A stretch of 64,000 nt of DNA from Streptomyces sp. NBC_00223 (GTDB taxonomy: Bacteria; Actinomycetota; Actinomycetes; Streptomycetales; Streptomycetaceae), in assembly GCF_036199905.1 (NCBI RefSeq), contig NZ_CP108109.1:5579501-5643500 (forward strand), in the 5' to 3' direction. The position numbers and the translations under genes are program-made. The notes beneath the pieces are model-generated. The model did not search any database. It saw nothing but the letters and a program-made list of their open reading frames with translations, and was not told where the DNA came from. Below are positions 15,002 through 23,850 of this stretch, in pieces (position 1 is the stretch's first letter; each line of letters starts with the position of its first letter).

Positions 15002-16294
15002 TCAGGCGGGCTGCGCCGCGGGCACCGGCCCGGCCTCGGCGATGACGTCCTCGCCGTGGACCACGGTCAGATGGCGGCGCCGTACCGCGATCACACCGGC
15101 GCCCGCGAGAGCGGCCAGCGCGGCGACCACGAACGGCATCCGGATGTCCGTCCACTCCTCGATCTTCGGCGCGAGATACGGGGCCGCGGCCGCCGCGAAC
15201 CAGCGGACGAAGTTGTAGCCCGCGCTCGCCACCGGGCGCGGCGCGTCCGAGACGCCCAGCGCCAGTTCGGTGTAGACGGTGTTGTTCAGACCGATCAGCG
15301 CGCCCGACGCGATCGTGCAGGCGATCGCCGTGGTGTGGTCGCCGTACCCGAGGATCACCAGGTCGGCGGCGAGCAGCACCAGCGAGCCGCCGAGCACCCT
15401 CAGCGAGCCCAGCCGGGCCTGGAGCCGGGGCGCGACCAGCACGGAGAAGACCGCGAGCAGCAGACCCCAGGCGAAGAAGACCGCGCCCGAGCGGTACGGC
15501 GACATGTTCAGCACGAACGGTGTGAAGGCCAGCACCGTGAAGAACGCGTAGTTGTAGAAGAACGCCGAGGCCGCGACCGAGGCGAGACCGCCGTGGCCGA
15601 GCGCCTTGATCGGGTCGAGCAGCGAGGTGCGGCGGGCGGGCCTCGGCTGCTCCTTGAGGAAGAGCGAGATCGCCAGGAAGCCGATCGCCATCAGCACGGC
15701 CGTGCCGAAGAACGGGTAGCGCCACTTCATGTCGCCGAGCACCGCGCCCAGCAGCGGGCCGCAGGCCATGCCGAGGCCGAGCGCCGACTCGTAGAGCAGG
15801 ATCGCGGACGCCGCGCCGCCGCTGGCCGCGCCGACGATGACGGCGAGCGAGGTGGAGACGAACAGCGCGTTGCCCAGGCCCCAGCCGGCCCGGAAGCCGA
15901 CGAGCTGGGAGACGGAGTCCGAGGTGCCGGCCAGACCGGCGAAGACCACGACGAGCGCGAGGCCGGCCAGCAGCGTCTTGCGGCCGCCGATCCGGCTGGA
16001 GACGAAGCCGGTGACCAGCATCGCCACGGCGGTGATCAGGAAATAGCTGGTGAACAGCAGGGAGACCTGACTCGGAGTGGCGTCCAGGCCCTTGGCGATG
16101 GACGGCAGGATCGGGTCGACCAGTCCGATGCCCATGAAGGCGACGACGGCCGCGCCCGCCGTGGCCCAGACGGCGGTCGGCTGACGCAGGATGCCGGCCG
16201 GCTTCGCCCGGGTCCCGTGCGGCCCCGCCGTGGTTCCGTGCGGCTCGGCGGTCGTCCGTTGCGGCGTCGTGCCGGCCTCCTGAGGGGTGTGCAT
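15002..16294 (-). CDS. MFS drug-efflux-type transporter
   Basis: 430 residues with 12 predicted membrane helices. The first begins AVWATAGAAVVAFMGIGLVD; motif A between helices 2 and 3 is GFVSSRIGGRKTLLAG; motif C-like GLGMACGPLLGAVLG lies in helix 5. This is the DHA1 layout of multidrug exporters. A His/Thr/Pro-rich N-terminal tail of about 38 residues precedes it. The ATG at 16294 has AAGGGAG 8 nt upstream; the GTG two codons earlier is too close. The promoter holds two AT-rich dyads, so a MarR- or TetR-type repressor encoded elsewhere probably controls it. Confidence 0.88.
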   Translation of the reverse strand: MHTPQEAGTTPQRTTAEPHGTTAGPHGTRAKPAGILRQPTAVWATAGAAVVAFMGIGLVDPILPSIAKGLDATPSQVSLLFTSYFLITAVAMLVTGFVSSRIGGRKTLLAGLALVVVFAGLAGTSDSVSQLVGFRAGWGLGNALFVSTSLAVIVGAASGGAASAILLYESALGLGMACGPLLGAVLGDMKWRYPFFGTAVLMAIGFLAISLFLKEQPRPARRTSLLDPIKALGHGGLASVAASAFFYNYAFFTVLAFTPFVLNMSPYRSGAVFFAWGLLLAVFSVLVAPRLQARLGSLRVLGGSLVLLAADLVILGYGDHTTAIACTIASGALIGLNNTVYTELALGVSDAPRPVASAGYNFVRWFAAAAAPYLAPKIEEWTDIRMPFVVAALAALAGAGVIAVRRRHLTVVHGEDVIAEAGPVPAAQPA

Positions 16295-16312
16295 ACCCAC
16301 CGCTCCCTTCTA

Positions 16313-16350
16313 GTTGGTATATACACATATTAGGTTGGCTATAGCAACTA
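16313..16350 (-). promoter_or_regulatory. Two tandem operator-like dyads upstream of the MFS gene
   Basis: GTTGGTATATACACA and GTTGGCTATAGCAACTA lie 20 bp apart in a strikingly AT-rich patch. They contain the perfect palindromes GTATATAC (16317-16324) and GCTATAGC (16338-16345), the latter flanked by GTT and AAC. Such TTG-dyad-CAA sites are typical of MarR-family operators. Position is 20-55 bp before the MFS start, overlapping the expected promoter. Confidence 0.55.
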
Positions 16351-16444
16351 ATGCAAGATGCACCTACATTCCGACGCGCTCCACCGGGCCCGGACGGGTG
16401 ATCGTCCTTGACGCGGGCACAGGCCAGGAGGACCGTGGGACTTT

Positions 16445-17083
16445 ATGAGGGGCGAACCCAGTTGCCCGAAGTGCGGTGGCAGGGTCAGAGCGCCCGGCCT
16501 CTTCGCCGACTCCTGGCAGTGCGATGTGCACGGGACCGTGTACCCACTGCAACCGGTCGTACCGCCCAGCGTCGAGGCGCTCGGCGTTGTCGTGCACCAC
16601 GCCCATGTGCCGGTGTGGATGCCGTGGCCGCTGCCCGTGGGGTGGCTGTTCTCCGGGATCGCCGCCGCCGGTGACGACCGCAGCGGCGGCCGGGCCACCG
16701 CTGTGACCTGCTCCGGCCCCGGACCGCTCGGCGGCCCCGGCGAGCTGATGCTGATCGCCGAGGAGCTGGGGGTCGGCCTCGGCGCGCGTTACGCCGGTAT
16801 CCCCGGCCCCGACCCCGGCCCCAACATGTGCGTCGACCGGCCCGCCCACGCCAAGGTGCTCGCCGCCGGGCGGCCCACCGCGCTGTGGCACGTCTCGGGT
16901 GCGCCCGAGGACCGCGTCGTCTTCGCGGGCGAGGCCCTCGGGCTGTGGCTGTGGGCCATCGTCTGGCCCGAGGAGACCGGGCTGCTGATGTACGACGAGC
17001 TCGTCCTGACCGACCTGCGCGACGCGGGCGCCGAGGTCGACCTCCTCCCCTGCGGCGCCCTCTCCCCCCGCCTCCTCTCCTGA
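16445..17083 (+). CDS. DUF6758 family zinc-ribbon protein
   Basis: 212 residues. The N-terminus has a zinc ribbon (CPKCGG, then CDVHG). The body contains PVWMPWPLPVGWLFSGIAAA and the motif GARYAGIPGPDPGP, then HVSGAPEDRVVFAGEALGLW. This pattern matches the Streptomyces DUF6758 family. Function unknown; the central WxWPxPxGW stretch is hydrophobic but short for a membrane helix. AGGAGG lies 13 nt before the ATG. Divergent from the MFS gene, so it may share the operator region. Confidence 0.8.
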   Translation: MRGEPSCPKCGGRVRAPGLFADSWQCDVHGTVYPLQPVVPPSVEALGVVVHHAHVPVWMPWPLPVGWLFSGIAAAGDDRSGGRATAVTCSGPGPLGGPGELMLIAEELGVGLGARYAGIPGPDPGPNMCVDRPAHAKVLAAGRPTALWHVSGAPEDRVVFAGEALGLWLWAIVWPEETGLLMYDELVLTDLRDAGAEVDLLPCGALSPRLLS

Positions 17084-17090
17084 GCAATTC

Positions 17091-17220
17091 CAGCCCGCCC
17101 GGCGTTTGAGCGCAGGCAGCCCGCCCGGACGTTACGATTCCAAGCCCGCCGGGACGCTACGTCCAACCAAGCCCGCGCGGCGTTTGAGCGCAGAGAGCCC
17201 GCCCGGCGTTTGAGGGCAGC
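17091..17220 (+). repeat. Intergenic repeat array 3 (five units)
   Basis: Five units in forward orientation follow the 16445 gene. Three are close to AGCCCGCCCGGCGTTTGAGC. The two middle ones have changed to CCCGGACGTTACG and CCGGGACGCTACG. Unlike arrays 1, 2 and 4, this array lies between two genes in the same direction, and no inverted edge unit was seen. Confidence 0.75.
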
Positions 17221-17339
17221 GGCGTGACGTGGGCGAGAAGGTCGACCAAATCAAGCCCGTGCGGACGCACGTTATGCTGAGTGGGCGCAAGGCCAAAGCC
17301 TCGCGCCCACCCCGTCCCTACGTCCCCGCGGAGCGCGTC

Positions 17340-18227
17340 GTGCGAATCGACCTGCACACCCACTCCGCCGCCTCCGACGGTACGGACACCCCCGCCGACC
17401 TCATACGCAACGCCGCCGCCTCCGGGCTCGACGTCGTCGCCCTCACCGACCACGACACCGTCAGCGGCCACGCCGAGGCCGGCGCCGCACTGCGCGCGCT
17501 CGACACCCCGCTGACCCTCGTGCCCGGCGCCGAGCTGTCCTGCCGGGTCGACGGCATCAGCATGCACATGCTGGCGTACCTCTTCGACCCCGACGAGCCC
17601 GAGCTGTACCGCGAGCGCGAACTCGTACGCGACGACCGCGTGCCCAGGGCCCGCGGCATGGTCGCCAAGCTCCAGGAGCTCGGCGTGCCCGTGACCTGGG
17701 AGCAGGTCGCGCGGATCGCCGGCGTCGCGGAGGACACGCCCGGTCCGCCCGGGGGAGTCTCCGTCGGGCGGCCGCATGTCGCCGCCGCGATGGTGGAGCT
17801 GGGGGTCGTGGACAGCGTCTCCGACGCGTTCACCGACCAGTGGCTCGCCGACGGCGGCCGCGCCTACGTGGCCAAGCACGAACTCGACCCCTTCGACGCC
17901 GTACGGCTGGTCAAGGCGGCCGGCGGTGTCACGGTCTTCGCGCACCCCGGCGCGCACAAGCGCGGCCGGACCGTGCCCGACGGCGTGATCGCCCGGCTCG
18001 CCGCCGCCGGACTCGACGGCATCGAGGTCGACCACATGGACCACGACGTCCCGACCCGGGCCAGGCTGCGCACCTTCGCCGCCGAACACGGGCTGCTCGC
18101 CACCGGATCGAGCGACTACCACGGCAGCCGCAAGACCTGTGTCCTGGGCGAGTACACCACCGACCCCGAGGTCTACCGGGAGATCGCCCGCAGGGCGACG
18201 GGCGCGGTGCCGATCAGCGCCGTCTAG
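17340..18227 (+). CDS. PHP-domain phosphoesterase
   Basis: 295 residues. Metal-binding motifs of the PHP family: RIDLHTHSAASDGTDTP (motif I), ALTDHDTVSGHAEA (motif II), VFAHPGAHKR (motif III) and TGSSDYHGSRK (motif IV). Relatives hydrolyse 3',5'-bisphosphonucleosides or small oligonucleotides, so a nucleotide phosphatase role is likely. The GTG at 17340 lets the protein begin at the HxH motif, as in homologues, and has GCGGAG upstream. A TATGCT -10 element around 17273 would give a ~55-nt leader. Confidence 0.88.
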   Translation: MRIDLHTHSAASDGTDTPADLIRNAAASGLDVVALTDHDTVSGHAEAGAALRALDTPLTLVPGAELSCRVDGISMHMLAYLFDPDEPELYRERELVRDDRVPRARGMVAKLQELGVPVTWEQVARIAGVAEDTPGPPGGVSVGRPHVAAAMVELGVVDSVSDAFTDQWLADGGRAYVAKHELDPFDAVRLVKAAGGVTVFAHPGAHKRGRTVPDGVIARLAAAGLDGIEVDHMDHDVPTRARLRTFAAEHGLLATGSSDYHGSRKTCVLGEYTTDPEVYREIARRATGAVPISAV

Positions 18228-18351
18228 CAAGGCCGCCGCACCTCCGCCCCGACCGGGGCCACTCCGCAACCCCCCAACCTGCCCCCGTACTCCGGGCGGG
18301 CCCGTGTTCTGTCCCGGGCCGCCCCCACGCACACCAGCCGAAAGCTCCGCC

Positions 18352-18960
18352 ATGTTCGACGTCACCCTGTTCGGGTCGGTCTTTGTCACGCTCTTCGTGA
18401 TCATGGACCCGCCCGGAATCACCCCGATCTTCCTCGCCCTGACCTCCGGCCGCGCCGGCAAGGTGCAGCGCAGAATGGCCTGGCAGGCCACCTCCGTCGC
18501 ACTCGGCGTCATCACCGTCTTCGGTATCTGCGGGCAGCAGATCCTCGACTATCTGCATGTCTCGGTGCCCGCGCTGCGGGTGGCCGGCGGACTGCTGCTC
18601 CTGCTCATCGCGCTCGACCTGCTCACCGGCAAGGCCGACGAGCCGACGCAGACCAAGGACGTCAATGTCGCCCTCGTACCGCTGGGCATGCCGCTGCTCG
18701 CCGGGCCCGGAGCGATCGTCACGGTGATCCTCGCCGTGCAGCACGCGGACGGCTTCGGCGCTCAGGCGTCGGTGTGGCTGGCCATCGTGGCGATGCACGT
18801 CGTGCTGTGGCTGACCATGCGCTACTCGCTCGCGATCATCCGGCTGATCAAGGAGGGCGGGGTCGTGCTGGTGACCCGGCTGTCCGGAATGCTGCTGTCG
18901 GCGATCGCCGTGCAGTCGGTGGCGAACGGCATCTTCGGCTTCATCCACGGCGAGGGCTGA
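18352..18960 (+). CDS. MarC-family integral membrane protein
   Basis: 202 residues with six membrane helices. N-terminal signature FVTLFVIMDPPGITPIFLAL and the second-half motif PLGMPLLAGPGAIVTVILAV are diagnostic of MarC/UPF0056 proteins. Function unknown; the early link to multiple antibiotic resistance has not held up. It follows the PHP gene by 124 bp in the same direction and is ended by a strong hairpin. Confidence 0.92.
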   Translation: MFDVTLFGSVFVTLFVIMDPPGITPIFLALTSGRAGKVQRRMAWQATSVALGVITVFGICGQQILDYLHVSVPALRVAGGLLLLLIALDLLTGKADEPTQTKDVNVALVPLGMPLLAGPGAIVTVILAVQHADGFGAQASVWLAIVAMHVVLWLTMRYSLAIIRLIKEGGVVLVTRLSGMLLSAIAVQSVANGIFGFIHGEG

Positions 18961-19005
18961 GCGCCGTACGCGGCCGGGCCGGGCGAGTGTGCCCGGAGAT
19001 GCCAA

Positions 19006-19033
19006 AGCGCCCCGTACATGTGTACGGGGCGCT
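19006..19033 (+). terminator. Hairpin between convergent marC and the 46-residue protein gene
   Basis: AGCGCCCCGTA (19006-19016) pairs with TACGGGGCGCT (19023-19033) around a CATGTG loop. The symmetry suits two-way termination; it ends 18 bp before the minus-strand stop at 19052. Confidence 0.75.
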
Positions 19034-19051
19034 GTTGCGGTGGGCCTGCGA

Positions 19052-19192
19052 TCAGTCCGCGGGGCGGATGTAGATGCGTTGCCCGAGAGCAGCAGCCTGC
19101 TGCACGATCTTGTCGACGCTGTCGGCGTCCACGACGGTGCTGTCCACGGCGTCGCCGTTACTGTCGTCGAGTCGCATGATCTCAAAGCGCAT
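19052..19192 (-). CDS. Conserved small protein (46 residues), unknown function
   Basis: Reads MRFEIMRLDDSNGDAVDST to the C-terminus QRIYIRPAD. No membrane segment. A beta strand followed by a helix (DSVDKIVQQAAALG) is predicted by eye. The ATG has a GAAGGGAG site. Such short proteins are conserved across Streptomyces and easily missed. It lies 93 bp downstream of the hydrolase gene on the same strand and may share its transcript. Confidence 0.75.
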   Translation of the reverse strand: MRFEIMRLDDSNGDAVDSTVVDADSVDKIVQQAAALGQRIYIRPAD

Positions 19193-19285
19193 GGGGCTTC
19201 TCCCTTCGTCGCGCGTTACATGTGTGGTCAACGAACACCCCCTTCGAAACATTCCTCAGGCTAATGAAAAACTTTCCGGACCGAA

Positions 19286-20281
19286 CTACTCGCCGGTGAG
19301 GGAGTTCACGTCGCTTCCCTGTCCGGCCCTGCCGCCGTGCCGATTGCCGTCGTGCCCACTGCCGGCGTCGCCCGTGCCGACGCCGATGCCGGTCGCGTCG
19401 TCGGCCGCGCCGGTCGTCCAGAATCCGATGAGCGCCGCCGCCGTCTCGGCCGGCCGCTCCGCGTTGGGGGAGTGCTCGGCGCCCTTGATCACCACACGCC
19501 TGGCGTCCAGCCGTACGGCCATCGCGTCCAGCCACGGCACCGGCCAGGCGTAGTCCACCTCGCCGGACAGGACGAGCTTGGGCAACCGTACGGCGGCCAG
19601 TTCGTCCACGCGATCGGTTTCGCTCATCAACTGACGTGCTGTGGCGATGAGTTGGCCGGGGACGGTGGTCACCCAGCGTCGGTGCAGAAACTCGTCGAGC
19701 CAGGCCGGGGTGTCCGCCCGCACGCTGTTCTCCGCGTCCGTCGCGCGCATCGCCTGCCAGGCCGTCTCCATGTCGGTGGTCGGCAGGAAGTCGATCAGCA
19801 GCTGCGTACGGGGCCGCAGTTCATCGCTGATCGCCGCCGGGCCCGAACTCATCAGCGTCAGCGACGCCCAGGGTCCGGCGCCGGTGGCCAGCACCGCGGC
19901 CCGTACGACATGGCCGCCCATCGAGTGTCCCAGCACATGCACCCGTTCGGCCCCGTACGCCGCCGCGAGCGCGTCGCGCTGCGCGATCACGTCGGCCGCC
20001 AACTCGCGCTGGGCGTACGCCTCCTCGCCGCTCGGACCACCGGACTCGTACTGCCCGCGGCCGTCCACGCAGACCGCGCGGAAACCGGCGGCCGTCAGCG
20101 GGACCAGCAGATTGAGGAAGTCCTCCTTGCTGCCGGTGAACCCGGGTACCAGCAGCGCGGTGCCCCGCGCGGGAGCGTCACGGTCGGGGGCGGCGTCCAG
20201 CACCGCGAACGACCCGCGGTCCGTCTCCAGCCGACGGGCGGACACGTTCTCCGGCAGGTCAAGGGTGGTCGGTCGGCTCAT
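19286..20281 (-). CDS. Alpha/beta hydrolase
   Basis: 331 residues. Fold landmarks: LLVPGFTGSKEDFLNLLVPL (strand 3 and oxyanion region), DGRGQYESGG, and the nucleophile elbow GHSMGGH with Ser120. The acid is probably Asp in LVLSGEVDYAWPV and the base His in KGAEHSPNAERP. The C-terminal 45 residues are Gly/Asp-rich and lie outside the fold. No signal peptide. Substrate unknown. Confidence 0.88.
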   Translation of the reverse strand: MSRPTTLDLPENVSARRLETDRGSFAVLDAAPDRDAPARGTALLVPGFTGSKEDFLNLLVPLTAAGFRAVCVDGRGQYESGGPSGEEAYAQRELAADVIAQRDALAAAYGAERVHVLGHSMGGHVVRAAVLATGAGPWASLTLMSSGPAAISDELRPRTQLLIDFLPTTDMETAWQAMRATDAENSVRADTPAWLDEFLHRRWVTTVPGQLIATARQLMSETDRVDELAAVRLPKLVLSGEVDYAWPVPWLDAMAVRLDARRVVIKGAEHSPNAERPAETAAALIGFWTTGAADDATGIGVGTGDAGSGHDGNRHGGRAGQGSDVNSLTGE

Positions 20282-20420
20282 GAACCGAGATTACGCGTCG
20301 CGTATGTCGTTGACGTTGCACACCGCTGTTCCGGCCGCCCGGCGTTCCCCGCGACCGAAAGAACGCCCCCGGCTGCGGGGCCGGGGGCGTTCATCGGTAC
20401 GAATCCGGTAGGCGCGGGGC

Positions 20421-22433
20421 TCAGCCCGCGTCCACGGTCTCCGCCGGAGCGGCGACCTTGCGGGTGCGGCGGCGAGGCGTCTTGGGAGCGGCCTCGGCGG
20501 CCGCTTCGGCGACGGGCTCGGCGGCCGGGGCGGGCACCTCGGCGGCGGCCTTGCGGGTCCTGCGCCGGGGAGCCTTGGGGGCCTCCTCGGTGTCCGCGGG
20601 GACGGCCGGGGCCGGGACAGCCGCCTCGACGGTCTCCACCGGGGCCGCGGCCTTGCGGGTACGGCGGCGCTTGGGCGACTCCTCCACGGCCGGGGCCTCG
20701 TCGGCGACCGGCTTCACGTCCGCGACCGGCGTCACAGGCGCGTCGGCCGGTGCGGCCGCCGCGCTCTTGCGGGTCCTGCGGCGGGGCGCCTTCGGTGCCT
20801 CGTCCACGGGCGCGACCGGAGCCGGGGCCGCCGCTTCCACGACGGCTTCGGTCACGGCTTCCGGCGTGACCGTCTCCGGCGTGACCGCCGCCGACGTGCG
20901 GGTACGGCGACGGCGGCGCGGGGTGCGTACACCCTGCTCGCCCTCGGCCGCCTCGGCGGGGGCCGAGACCGCGACCGCAGACTCGGCCGCGGCGCTCTGC
21001 TCGGCGGTCAGTGTCTCCCCGCCACGGGTGCGCCGCCGCTGACGCGGGGTGCGGGTGCGGGCGGGACGCTCCTCGACGGGAGCGGCGGCCTGACGGCCGG
21101 AGCCCGAACCGCCGGCGGGACGCCGGCCGCGCGCTCCGCGGCCGCCCGTCTCGCCCAGGTCCTCGACCTCTTCCGCGTCCAGACCCGCGCGGGTGCGCTC
21201 GGCCCGGGGCAGTATTCCCTTGGTGCCCTCGGGAATCCCCAGCAGCTCGTAGAGGTGCGCGGAGGTGGAGTAGGTCTCCTCCGGGTCGTTGAAGGACAGG
21301 TCGAGCGCCTTGTTGATCAGCTGCCAGCGCGGGATGTCGTCCCAGTCGACCAGCGTGATCGCCGTACCCGAGGCGCCCGCGCGGCCGGTGCGGCCGATGC
21401 GGTGCAGATACGTCTTCTCGTCCTCGGGCGTCTGGTAGTTGACGACGTGCGTGACGCCCTCGACGTCGATACCGCGGGCGGCCACGTCGGTGCAGACCAG
21501 GACGTCGACCTTGCCGTTGCGGAACGCGCGCAGCGCCTGCTCGCGGGCGCCCTGGCCGAGGTCGCCGTGGACCGCGCCGGAGGCGAAGCCGCGCTTCTCC
21601 AACTGCTCGGCGACATCGGCCGCCGTCCGCTTGGTCCGGCAGAAGATCATCGCGAGACCCCGGCCGTCGGCCTGGAGGATGCGCGAGACCAGCTCGACCT
21701 TGTCCAGCGAGTGGGCCCGGAAGACGTGCTGGGTGGTGTTGGCCACCGTCGCGTTCTCGTCGTCGGGCGAGGTGGCGCTGATGTGCGTGGGCTGCGACAT
21801 GTAGCGGCGGGCCAGATTGATGACCGCGCCCGGCATGGTGGCCGAGAACAGCATGGTCTGGCGCTTGGCCGGCAGCATGCCCATGATCTTCTCGACGTCG
21901 GGCAGGAAGCCCAGGTCGAGCATCTCGTCGGCCTCGTCGAGCACAAGCGCCCGGACGTGCTTGAGGTCGAGCTTCTTCTGTCCCGCCAGGTCCAGCAGAC
22001 GGCCCGGGGTACCGACGATCACGTCGACGCCCTTCTTGAGGGCCTCGACCTGCGGCTCGTAGGCACGGCCGCCGTAGATCGCCAGGACCCGGACGGCACG
22101 GACCTTGCCGGCGGTCAGCAGATCGTTGGTGACCTGCTGGCACAGCTCACGGGTCGGTACGACGACGAGCGCCTGCGGCGCGTCGGTGAGCTGCTCGGGG
22201 GTCGCGCGGCCCGCCTCGACATCGGCGGGGACGGTGACGCGCTCCAGCAGCGGCAGTCCGAAACCGAGGGTCTTGCCCGTACCGGTCTTCGCCTGGCCGA
22301 TGACGTCGTTGCCCGCGAGGGCGACCGGGAGCGTCATCTCCTGGATGGGGAAGGGAGTCATGATGCCGACGGCCTCAAGGGCCTCGGCGGTCTCGGCGAG
22401 AATGCCGAGGCTGCGGAAAGTGGTGGTGGTCAG
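20421..22433 (-). CDS. DEAD-box ATP-dependent RNA helicase, probable CTG start
   Basis: About 670 residues. Q-motif segment TFRSLGILAETAEALEAVG, Walker A AKTGTGKT (48-55), DEAD box (166-169), SAT in MLFSATMPGA, and motif VI HRIGRTGRAG; RhlE/CshA-like. From ~residue 440 the tail is Ala/Pro/Glu-rich and carries at least five RRRTRK blocks, a likely RNA-binding extension. No ATG or GTG lies near the conserved N-terminus. CTG at 22433 has AGAAGAGG 7 nt upstream; the nearest in-frame GTG is at 22493 without a site. It probably helps ribosome assembly or mRNA turnover in the cold. Confidence 0.88.
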   Translation of the reverse strand: MTTTTFRSLGILAETAEALEAVGIMTPFPIQEMTLPVALAGNDVIGQAKTGTGKTLGFGLPLLERVTVPADVEAGRATPEQLTDAPQALVVVPTRELCQQVTNDLLTAGKVRAVRVLAIYGGRAYEPQVEALKKGVDVIVGTPGRLLDLAGQKKLDLKHVRALVLDEADEMLDLGFLPDVEKIMGMLPAKRQTMLFSATMPGAVINLARRYMSQPTHISATSPDDENATVANTTQHVFRAHSLDKVELVSRILQADGRGLAMIFCRTKRTAADVAEQLEKRGFASGAVHGDLGQGAREQALRAFRNGKVDVLVCTDVAARGIDVEGVTHVVNYQTPEDEKTYLHRIGRTGRAGASGTAITLVDWDDIPRWQLINKALDLSFNDPEETYSTSAHLYELLGIPEGTKGILPRAERTRAGLDAEEVEDLGETGGRGARGRRPAGGSGSGRQAAAPVEERPARTRTPRQRRRTRGGETLTAEQSAAAESAVAVSAPAEAAEGEQGVRTPRRRRRTRTSAAVTPETVTPEAVTEAVVEAAAPAPVAPVDEAPKAPRRRTRKSAAAAPADAPVTPVADVKPVADEAPAVEESPKRRRTRKAAAPVETVEAAVPAPAVPADTEEAPKAPRRRTRKAAAEVPAPAAEPVAEAAAEAAPKTPRRRTRKVAAPAETVDAG

Positions 22434-22840
22434 GATGTTGCCTCTTCTGTGAGACGCGGCACTGTGCGGCAAGGGGGGTCGAGCAGCCGGCACACGGAAT
22501 CGCACAGTGCCGGTCACTGACCGCGCAGAGGTGTCATACGGCCACAGGCGGCCGTGAAGCGCGGGACCGCTGCCCTCGCTCAAGCCGCGAGTGGGCCCCT
22601 CCCGATGTCGGGAAGGCGGTCGGTTCGGAGCCGATCGGGCCACCGACCGGGCATCCTGGTGTTGCGTACGTCGCCCGCCGGACGTCGGGAAAGTGAGCCG
22701 ACTGCCGACGGGTGCAATACCACTCTACCCCGGAAACACGTAGCTGCACCCGATCAAATGTTTCGTTCGGGACCGCACGGGTGCGCGGGCGGGTGGTCAC
22801 GCGTCCTACGGGAGGTCCCGACTTGGCTATTGTGCGCAGC
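22434..22840. other. Intergenic region between the divergent helicase and ferritin-like genes
   Basis: 407 bp. The helicase side is an apparent 5' leader of up to ~300 nt, as is common for cold-inducible RNA helicases. The most AT-rich part (about 22715-22770, including TACCCCGGAAACACG and ATCAAATGTTTCG) is the likely promoter zone for both genes. No terminator or riboswitch was recognised. Confidence 0.4.
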
Positions 22841-23569
22841 ATGGAGACGCCTGACGAGACCATCCCGCCCGCCACCGGAATCGCCGCCCAGGACTGGGCC
22901 GCCGCGTCGGCCGCCCCGCAGTACCGGGCCGCCGTCGTCGACCTGCTCGGCGCGCTGGCCTACGGCGAGCTGGCCGCCTTCGAGCGGCTCGCGGACGACG
23001 CGAAGCTCGCGCCGACGCTGGAGGACAAGGCGGAGCTGGCGGCGATGGCGGCAGCCGAGTTCCATCACTTCGAGCGGCTGCGGGACCGGCTCTCCGAGAT
23101 CGGCGAGGCGCCGAACGGGGCGATGGCGCCCTTCGGCGCGGCGCTGGACGAGTTCCACCGGCTGACCGCTCCCTCGGACTGGCTGGAGGGCCTGGTCAAG
23201 GCGTACGTCGGCGACTCGATCGCGTCCGACTTCTACCGCGAGGTCGCGGTACGGCTCGACTCCGACACGCGGACGCTGGTGCTGGCCGTGCTGGACGACA
23301 CCGGGCACGCGAGCTTCGCGGTGGAGAAGGTACGGGCCGCGATCGCGGCGGAGCCGCGGGTCGGGGGGCGGCTGGCGCTGTGGGCGCGGCGGCTGATGGG
23401 GGAGGCGCTGTCGCAGGCGCAGCGGGTGGTGGCCGATCGGGACGCGCTGTCCACGATGCTGGTGGGGGGTGTGGCGGACGGGTTCGACCTCGCGGAGGTC
23501 GGGCGGATGTTCTCGCGGATCACGGAGGCGCATACGAAGCGGATGGCTGCGCTGGGGTTGGCCGCGTAG
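22841..23569 (+). CDS. Ferritin-like-fold protein (MiaE-like)
   Basis: 242 residues, mostly helical. Di-iron-type motifs recur: Glu in ALAYGELAAFERLADDA, EFHHFERLRDRL (E-x2-H class) and DDTGHASFAVEK, the pattern of ferritin-like proteins related to the tRNA hydroxylase MiaE. The substrate in actinobacteria is not established. It is divergent from the RNA helicase gene, an arrangement also seen in mycobacteria (Rv3210c beside rhlE, from memory), hinting at an RNA-related role. The start ATG is set by alignment to the family rather than by a ribosome site. Confidence 0.78.
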   Translation: METPDETIPPATGIAAQDWAAASAAPQYRAAVVDLLGALAYGELAAFERLADDAKLAPTLEDKAELAAMAAAEFHHFERLRDRLSEIGEAPNGAMAPFGAALDEFHRLTAPSDWLEGLVKAYVGDSIASDFYREVAVRLDSDTRTLVLAVLDDTGHASFAVEKVRAAIAAEPRVGGRLALWARRLMGEALSQAQRVVADRDALSTMLVGGVADGFDLAEVGRMFSRITEAHTKRMAALGLAA

Positions 23570-23576
23570 CGCTCGT

Positions 23577-23850
23577 GCCGCGCGGGCTTTGGCGCGGTGG
23601 GCTCGCCCCGGGCTGACTTGCCCTCCGCGCCGGGCCGGCTCTGGCCTCAAGCGCCGGCCGGGCTTCCCTTTGCCCTCAAACGCCGGGCGGGCTGGGTTTG
23701 GCCGACCTTCTCGCCCTCGTCACGCCTCTGCCCTCAAACGCCGGGCGGGCTTCGCTGCCCTCAAGCGCCGGGCGGGCTTGGGTGTGGCTGGGCGGGCTTC
23801 GCCGCCCTCAGACGCCCCGGCTGGCGCAGCCCTCAGGCGTCGGGGGCGGG
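23577..23850 (-). repeat. Intergenic repeat array 4 (about eight degenerate units)
   Basis: Reverse-orientation units (CTCAAACGCCGGGCGGGCT type) at about 23629, 23650, 23678, 23730, 23757, 23810 and 23829 fill the gap between the ferritin-like gene and the convergent membrane-protein gene. The best three units are nearly identical to those of array 2. The last degenerate unit overlaps the 3' end of the 23833 gene, so that its C-terminal codons derive from the repeat. Confidence 0.75.
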
